Shown here: positions 57,408 to 64,000 of the stretch, one piece after another
Numbering within the stretch: the first letter of the stretch is position 1
How the letters are laid out: every line of letters starts with the position of its first letter
Source of the DNA: Corylus avellana
Lineage: Eukaryota; Streptophyta; Magnoliopsida; Fagales; Betulaceae
NCBI RefSeq assembly: GCF_901000735.1
Contig: NC_081542.1
Span: 10,876,259 to 10,940,258 of the forward strand
Length of the DNA stretch: 64,000 bases
Direction: 5' to 3'
Notes under the pieces: generated by a model
Told to the model about the DNA's origin: nothing
Databases searched by the model: none
The model's input: the letters and a program-made list of their open reading frames with translations, nothing else
Made by a program: the position numbers and the translations under genes

Positions 57408-60400
57408 TTATTGGTCTTTTCCAACACCAAGGATCCACTGTGCAAGATGTGTCAAGTATGGCTCTGCTTGGGAACTACTGCTCAATATTGGTCCCAAGCT
57501 CTGAAGCTCAGCATTAAACTCCCTCTCGAATTTGCTGCAATAAGTGTGAATGAGAGACAGAGACAGAGACAGAGAGGTAGACAGACAAAGGTTTGCGTAA
57601 ATCGCATTACTTACAGAATGGAATCAGTGACCGCAGCATTTCTGCTAGTTAATTTAACTGCCCTTGATGGACTTTTTGAATTCCCAACTGAACCATCAGA
57701 CAATTCATCTAGCTTGGGAATGTCAATGGAAGATGATATCAACCACTGTGTTGCTGCTGCATATTGTAGGCACAGTGATTTTAGCCTCTCCACCTTCTGC
57801 ATTTGAAAATCTAGCTAGTAAAATAAATCTCAAAGACAACCCATAAAAATTGGCATAAAAAGTAAAATTTGTCTTCCTCATTTAATAGTATTCTTAAGTG
57901 GTGGTGCCCAAATATCATTCGATTACTTCCTTCTTTTAAATGAAACAGATTTGATCCCAACTTACAACTTTATGTCCTTATCAAAGTAAATTAGTATATC
58001 TCAAGTCAAAGACGTGCTATTTATAATAAGACAAAAGCAAATTAAGATTTTTAAACAGCTTTAATTTTGAATAACATACAACATGATTTCATCTACCTCC
58101 AAAATTCTTTGACTTTGATATGTGGTCTTTGGGGAATGTGTACCAAAGCAGAAGCCCATCCTTCGCAAGTTTTCTTGGGCCCAGCAGGCTGATTGGAACT
58201 TCCTAACATTTTTAACTTGTTCATTTGTTTTCACTCTTCAATCAGTAGATTGTTTTATCCAACATCTTTCTATTTCTTTACTTATCATAATTAGTCATAT
58301 AGTGTTTAAAGACCATCCTAGTAGTTAATCCAAAAGGTAACTGGACTAGCACTCGGGGATTGCTGATGAAAACAGTACTAACCTTCAGCAGCTCAGGCAA
58401 AAGAAGCAAACATTCTCTGAGACACTTATCAAGGAAAAAATCATGATGCTGGACAACCTGTTTCAGAAAAGAGTATTACAGATATACATACACACGGAGC
58501 TCTCACACACACAATAACTGACCATCCCTGGTTCTATTTGTCTAAAAGAACTATGTGCATACAAATTTTGCACATAGTGTACATGTCAAGGACATTCAAG
58601 TCCTATAGAATTCTCTTTTGACGGGGAAGAAACATGTAAGTAAATGAAGATGATACCTCATCTATACTTTTTGCAGTCTGAAGTCTGTTATGCATTATGT
58701 GCCAATTGGGTTCGAGAACCTGAGAACAAGGAGTAATATATATCAAGGACAATGCTGGTACACTTAACTTTCATCAGAATTCTATGGAAAAACAAAATTT
58801 GGATATAAAAAGTAACTTAAAAACCAAAATGAATTCATATATGGTCAGAATGTATGTTCTATTCAAACCCCTCCTAGGTCAATAGGAAAACATTAGAACC
58901 TTGGACCCTCTCACCCAACCAGATGCCTCCACCAGCATGATAAGACAGTTTTAGCAGGTCAGAAAATGATTATGTAGATTTACATTCCATTACCTGCTAA
59001 CAAAAAGTTGCCAGAGCATGCAACATTCGAAGTCTAAAAGTGGGGGAGAGAGAGAAGAAGAAGAAGATAAGGAAATCAAGATAAAACGACCATCAGAACC
59101 CGTCACCTGACCTGACCCATCAAACAGGCAGGTCAACAGGAAAATATTTCATCAGAACCCATCACCCGACCATATGTCTCCAACAGCATGCTAAGACAGT
59201 TTTGGCATGTCAGAGAAGATAATGTAGATTTCCATTTTATTACCTGATAATAGAAATTGCAAGAGCAGGCAACATTTGAGGTCTAAAAGCAGGGAAAGCA
59301 CAGAGAGACAGGAAAAATGCCTGACCCCACCTATAGAAGAAGAAAACAAACGAAGAATGACTAAACCTATGTTACAAGCAGGGCCAAGTCCAAGTATCAG
59401 ATTCAATGGATTCCTAAAGAATTATCCACTATTTTGATGGGTCCAGTAGCATGCCACTCAATGTAATGTTGTTTACACACAGGTACTATCTTTTAACAAG
59501 AAACATGCCAATAAAAGTGAAAGGCATATACAAACAAGCATTAGCAACATAGCAATGTCTTGACAAAGAGTTTAAAACAAATATTTCCAAAGAGGTTGAG
59601 GTAAGACTGGCCTCAAATGTTAGATAATGCAGAAGGCTATTAATAAATTTGAGCATGCTACGACACAGCAGTGATGATCTGGAGATTGCAGTTCCTCGCA
59701 TGTTAAGGGCACGAACTCCCTGCAAATTTTCATTGTGATCGACTTAGAAAAGCACAAAGAGGCATGTAATATCAAAGAATACAAGAAAATTCTTTTATTC
59801 ATACTTGATGCACTTGCCACGCCCCACAAAGCTGGCGGTCAACATGTTTACAGCGAAAAAGAAAGCGGAAAATTAATTGATACTTTCTTAGGGCTTTTCT
59901 TGATATAACTATAGACAATGGCCATTGCACCTGAAAGTGAAGCAAATACACATATTAGAAATTTATGCTCTCACCATGGCATAGAGTGGCGTCATCCGGA
60001 GATGTGGACCTCTGAATAAGAAGAGTAGACAAAGGAAAACATTTGGCCAAAACTACAGTAGATAAAGAAACTACAACAGTCTATCTACCACATTACATTA
60101 GAAAAGAGGGCCTAACACAACTAAAAGAAAAGAAAGGATGGAACTTATGGTAAGCATATCTTCTTTGAGAGTTTCAGGTTCACCAAATTGTAAACCAATT
60201 CTTATGTGTATGTTAAATATATTGGCCTTTGATAGACCATATAAGGCTGTTTCTGACAAATACTACAAACTTTAAATACAAAGGAAAATCACAAAAAGGA
60301 GGAAGTTTAAAAAAAATCCCTGAAGAACAAACCTTGTAGCTCAAAGAAAATGTTTCAAGGCCAGTAATGTTCATTGGCTCCTCCAGATCATTACCTTCAG

Positions 60401-63361
60401 CAACTGTCCTAATAACTTCAGGATCTTTTAGTGTGCCCAATCTTTTAAGCAATGATGATCTTTCCTGAAAACAAAAAGGTGAAATTAGAAATAATGCAAA
60501 CTCAACTCCGCAAAACTTCATAGAAGCATAGACAGTGGCTTACCACACAACATGTTAAGTCCTCATGACAAGGATCTGCAGCAGCTGCTGTGGTACGCAA
60601 AGCAAGGTCTAGCAGGGACTATTTTGTCAAAAGAAAAATAAAAATGTATATTTAAGTTTTCCCCAGCTCTGATTATATATAATTATCCAGATTGCTAAGA
60701 TCAAACCTGCAGCTTCTCCACAGAAATGTCATCAAGCTTTTTCGTGAGTTCATCTCGAGCTATATCCATAAAATGAACCAAGAAATCACCCTGAAATATC
60801 ATCACATTAAATCATTAAAGGACACAGAGAGAGAGAGAGAGAGAGATTCTCCCATGCGTAATATGACATGGTGTTGGGATAGTGAAAGGACTTGTGTAGC
60901 CAACCCCAATCAGTTGGGAGTAAGGCTTAGTTAAATCAAGTAGCTAGCATACTCAGTTTGGTAGACCCACATTACATATAAGTAACTGATTTGAATTCTA
61001 CAGATACCTGATCGAGAAGAAGATAGTGCTTTATCGAACGCAACTTTCCGATTAGATCATACTACAATAATTAAAGAATAATTTGTCATCAGAAGATCTA
61101 GAACGAAGGTAGATGAATTCCCATACAGACAAACATATGAGCAAAACCAGAAGACACAAGTATCATAAGCAAGGCAATTATTTAGTGATGGCAACTGAAC
61201 CTTACCTTTTCTTTAATGAGATTTAAGAGCTCGCTACTCGCAAAATCATAAGCAGCTTTTATACACTCAAGATAATGATGGTTCGATCCAAAGCTCATTA
61301 ATTTTGAATTTTCTGATACAGGGACCTATAATAAGAATCTGGTCAAAGGCATGTACCAAAACAACCATATGGAAGACCAGAAGGTTCTTTTTTTCTTTTT
61401 CTTTAAACAAAAACAGGTAGTCCTAGGGGCATAATCATAACAAAAAACCTGAACAGTATGCCCACATTCTCTCATGACATTCAGATATTTTCCTGTGGTC
61501 AAAATTGTTCCAGCAATATTCGCGAGGAAGCTAGGAATCCCGTCCTTGAGGCTGTACCGCTGTCTCCAATACTTAGCATCATAATCCTGAGTGAGGCTCT
61601 CCTGTAAAAAAAAAATAATTATTAGCATCTAAAGAGAGATTTTATGAAATCATTAATGTAAATAAAGGCAACATACCTTTTGAAGAGATTTGTTCTCTGC
61701 TATGAAAAATTCACCATAAGGATCATCAATCACTCCTTCATAGACCCACCTAGAAGGTTGTTTGATTTCCATTTCAGAAAGAAATGAATTAGGCCAAATC
61801 ATAAAATTACAATGCACGAAACAACAGTATAGAATGCTAAAAGCTGCAAATTCCTGCAGAAATAAAAAATATCTAAAATGCCCTGGTCATTGAATACGTG
61901 ACAACTAAATTCCACTAAATCAAAACACATAATTCAAATTAACTTTTGACATAATATCTCAAACTTTAAAGTTTGAACTTTGAATTCATGAAGCATGACC
62001 AAGAACAAAGGCCTTGGATATGACACCAAAGATACACACTAAGATGACCAAGAACAAAGGCATTGAAAAAATAGGACACAACACTTGCATCATTGTGTCT
62101 GTGTTTTCGTGTTTTTCTGATTACCTGATGATAATTTTATAAGTGAAGGCAGGAAATAAAAAGAATACAGATAGAACCTGCTTAACAGGATAAGTATAAT
62201 AAAAAATTTAGGGACCCTTTTTCCCTTAAGTATAAAGGGGGAGCTGGGGCGCATATATCCTAGGTTCAATACTTGAAAGGAAAGGGGAAAAAAAGTTCGG
62301 ACTTTTCCTTTTATAATGAATATTTATGCAAAAGCGTTAAGGAATAAACCATTGATTTATAAAAGGACAGTCCATGGAGGTAATGAAACTAACAAGGTAC
62401 CCAGGCAAAAATATAAACAGCATATGCGTGTGTGGCGGGTGGGTTGTTTGTGTGTACGCCCGTGTATGTGTGATCAATTAAGCTAATATTTAGGGTCCAT
62501 ATATTGTAGAAATAGAGGTTGTTAAAAGCAAATAAGGGATGGCCTTATGGATGCTAACATCTAAAGACAAATCTCAATAGCGACTTGCAAACTATACCTT
62601 TCCAATATGCCAAGATATGCATTGCTTGCGCATTGCGCCATCTTTTCAAGCAATGACCTCACTGCACTATCACCAGCCATGGCCTTAGCCTGAATATGGG
62701 AAAAGCAATGTTGAGAACTAAGAAAACATATAATCCCTTCATGCCATGATAATAGTCAACATTTCTATTTTGGGATGACCCAATATTCTTGCCCCTTGTC
62801 AAAGTAAAAGAAGATTTATGTTTCTTTTTGCCAAAAAAGCCTTAGTCATCCATTAGTTACATGAGATGTGTTGTATTTTATGCACATGTAAGTGCAGAAG
62901 TAGGGGCAAGATTAGAATTAATGATAAGTAACTGAGATAACTTTTAATGTATCTTTCCTAGAATGCATCTTTTCAAAGTGGACAACGTTCATGAGAGAGA
63001 GGGTAAACGTTAAACAAGTTAGTAAGTTTAACTGCAGAGAAGAAAACCACATAAAGAGCAAGTTTATTATTGAACAAAAACAAGAGTAACTTGGATTAAG
63101 TTTTTACCTGGCTCTGCAACAGGTTAAGAACTGCAGAACCTGCAAAATTATTAGCTGAAGCCTTCTGTATCACAGTTGACAATGCTTGCATAGACGCCAT
63201 CATGGGCTGCAACACGTGGTGAAACCCTTCAGTGAACATCCTAGAAATGGCTATACAGATCTAAGACAAAATCAAACCTGACAGTAAAACCACAATCCTT
63301 GTATGGAAAGTCTTCCAAGTTGAAACTGGTGCTCAAGCTGTGCCACCATGGCCTGGTAATC
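57408..63361 (-). CDS. GCP2: Gamma-tubulin complex component 2 (SPC97/GCP2), C-terminal 548 residues
   Basis: 16 minus-strand exons in one frame: 63361-63278, 63206-63108, 62689-62598, 61749-61677, 61601-61449, 61325-61206, 61061-61008, 60790-60707, 60618-60544, 60464-60333, 59930-59805, 59719-59612, 58719-58657, 58457-58383, 57796-57615, 57534-57408. It enters as DYQAMVAQLEHQFQLGRLSI, passes ESLTQDYDAKYWRQRYSLKD in the middle of the grip region and MLKFINSLLHYLTFE|VLEPNW in the C-terminal (GRIP2) domain, and ends QWILGVGKDQ. Together with GCP3, GCP2 binds gamma-tubulin through this C-terminal half and forms the small complex that nucleates microtubules; plants use it at dispersed cortical and nuclear-envelope sites. 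The N-terminal part lies beyond the right edge. The 59612 junction appears to use a GC donor; other junctions are GT..AG. Confidence 0.92.
60829..60847. repeat. (GA)n microsatellite
   Basis: Short GA run in a GCP2 intron. Confidence 0.9.
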
Positions 63362-63574
63362 CTGATAAGAAATTGTGGAGTGTCATTTAATGAAGGTGAG
63401 TCATTTCTAAATAGCATAAACAAAAAAGGACATTTAACTGAAACAGCATGGTCCTTTAAAATAATATGGAATTGCATGAAGCTGATCCAGTGATGTATGA
63501 CTCTTTTCAACAGGGTGGAGTATTAACAAGAAAAATTAAAAGTATACATACTTAATATTTTAACTAAACCATAG

Positions 63575-63690
63575 GGAAATTTCCGAGGGTGCGGTGCATA
63601 GGACCGAGGTTTACTCTGTAGGGGTGGGTCCGAAGGACTCTGCCTTGGAGAGGTTTTCCCGACATCAAAAAAAAAATATATATTTTAACT
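63575..63690 (+). repeat. 5'-truncated SINE-like repeat
   Basis: CCGAGGGTGCGGTGCATAGG through GGGTGGGTCCGAAGGACTCT to TTTCCCGACATC and an A-rich tail. Same family as the minus-strand copy at 898-1100. Confidence 0.6.
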
Positions 63691-63908
63691 AAACCGTTGG
63701 TTGAAAAGGAACAAAATTAACAAACACAAAAAGAAAAAATAAGAATAAAAAATGTCAGATGAACTCTTCTACACACTGGTTTTATGTATAAGACAGCTAA
63801 AGACATGCATATCATTTTTAACAGCATATCAAAGCATTACTATTTTTGCTTGTAAACATTCTTTACCCTTTTTTTCTAGTTGGAATCAGTAATAAAAGAA
63901 CTTGTCAT

Positions 63909-64000
63909 TAGGCCTGGGTATCGGTCAAAACGGTCCGGTTAAGGACCTTATCGGTTATTAACCGATAATTTTCGGTTAAACGGTTTATTAACCGATACCG
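63909..64000. repeat. Start of another CGGT/ACCG-rich element, cut by the window edge
   Basis: GGCCTGGGTATCGGTC followed by repeated AACCGAT/ATCGGTT words. It resembles the left end of the hAT-like CCGG-type elements seen elsewhere in the window, but with a different core word. Confidence 0.4.

Noticed and set aside
1..64000. CRISPR arrays, bacterial operons, rRNA genes
   Set aside because: None seen; the sequence is plainly plant nuclear DNA.

Overview
This is nuclear DNA of a flowering plant. It has intron-rich genes with GT..AG introns, AT-rich intergenic DNA, many foldback MITEs, SINE-like repeats, an L1-type LINE, LTR-element relics and two 100-N assembly gaps (1101-1200, 45049-45148). 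The gene families (DICER-LIKE 2, gamma-tubulin complex component GCP2, Ycf20-like, phytocyanin) and the repeat types fit a eudicot, probably a woody one; the lineage is inference only.

Every convincing host gene except a phytocyanin fragment lies on the minus strand. The core of the window is an old tandem duplication of DICER-LIKE 2 (DCL2). The right copy (25.9-37.05 kb) can be read exon by exon as a complete 22-exon gene for 1409 residues: helicase, DUF283, PAZ, RNase IIIa, RNase IIIb and dsRBD. The left copy (5.8-13.1 kb) keeps the TATA region, leader and first exon, but the DNA for the whole helicase is deleted. What remains is one open 9-exon frame of 787 residues (DUF283, PAZ, both RNase III domains, dsRBD) with all catalytic acids and splice sites intact. 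This predicted helicase-less Dicer is the most interesting object in the window.

Layout from left to right: a SINE-like repeat, a gap and a Mutator-type MITE (0.9-2.3 kb); a possible first exon of an unknown gene (2.9-3.05 kb); a phytocyanin first-exon fragment (5.2 kb, plus strand); the truncated DCL2, whose introns are loaded with MITEs (5.8-13.1 kb); a cluster of foldback MITEs (13.9-15.7 kb); a decayed retroelement with a gag-like coiled-coil protein and no visible pol (15.8-20.2 kb); a MITE (20.4 kb); a five-exon gene resembling the snoRNP assembly factor NOPCHAP1 (21.5-23.7 kb); a Tourist-like MITE (24.0 kb); the intact DCL2 (25.9-37.05 kb); AT-rich DNA with GC-rich foldback cores (37.4-43 kb); a Ycf20-like plastid gene (43.2-44.4 kb); a hAT-type element with 8-bp target duplication (44.6-45.7 kb); a dead L1-type LINE lying between inverted MITE arms (45.9-52.3 kb); a 33-bp minisatellite, a dispersed repeat pair and a solo LTR (53.3-56.6 kb); and the C-terminal 16 exons of GCP2 (57.4-63.4 kb), whose 5' end lies beyond the right edge.

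The host genes are functionally unrelated (antiviral RNA silencing, snoRNP assembly, thylakoid function, microtubule nucleation). The only clear relationship is the paralogy of the two Dicer genes: one full ATPase-containing enzyme and one potential constitutive dsRNA-cleaving form.
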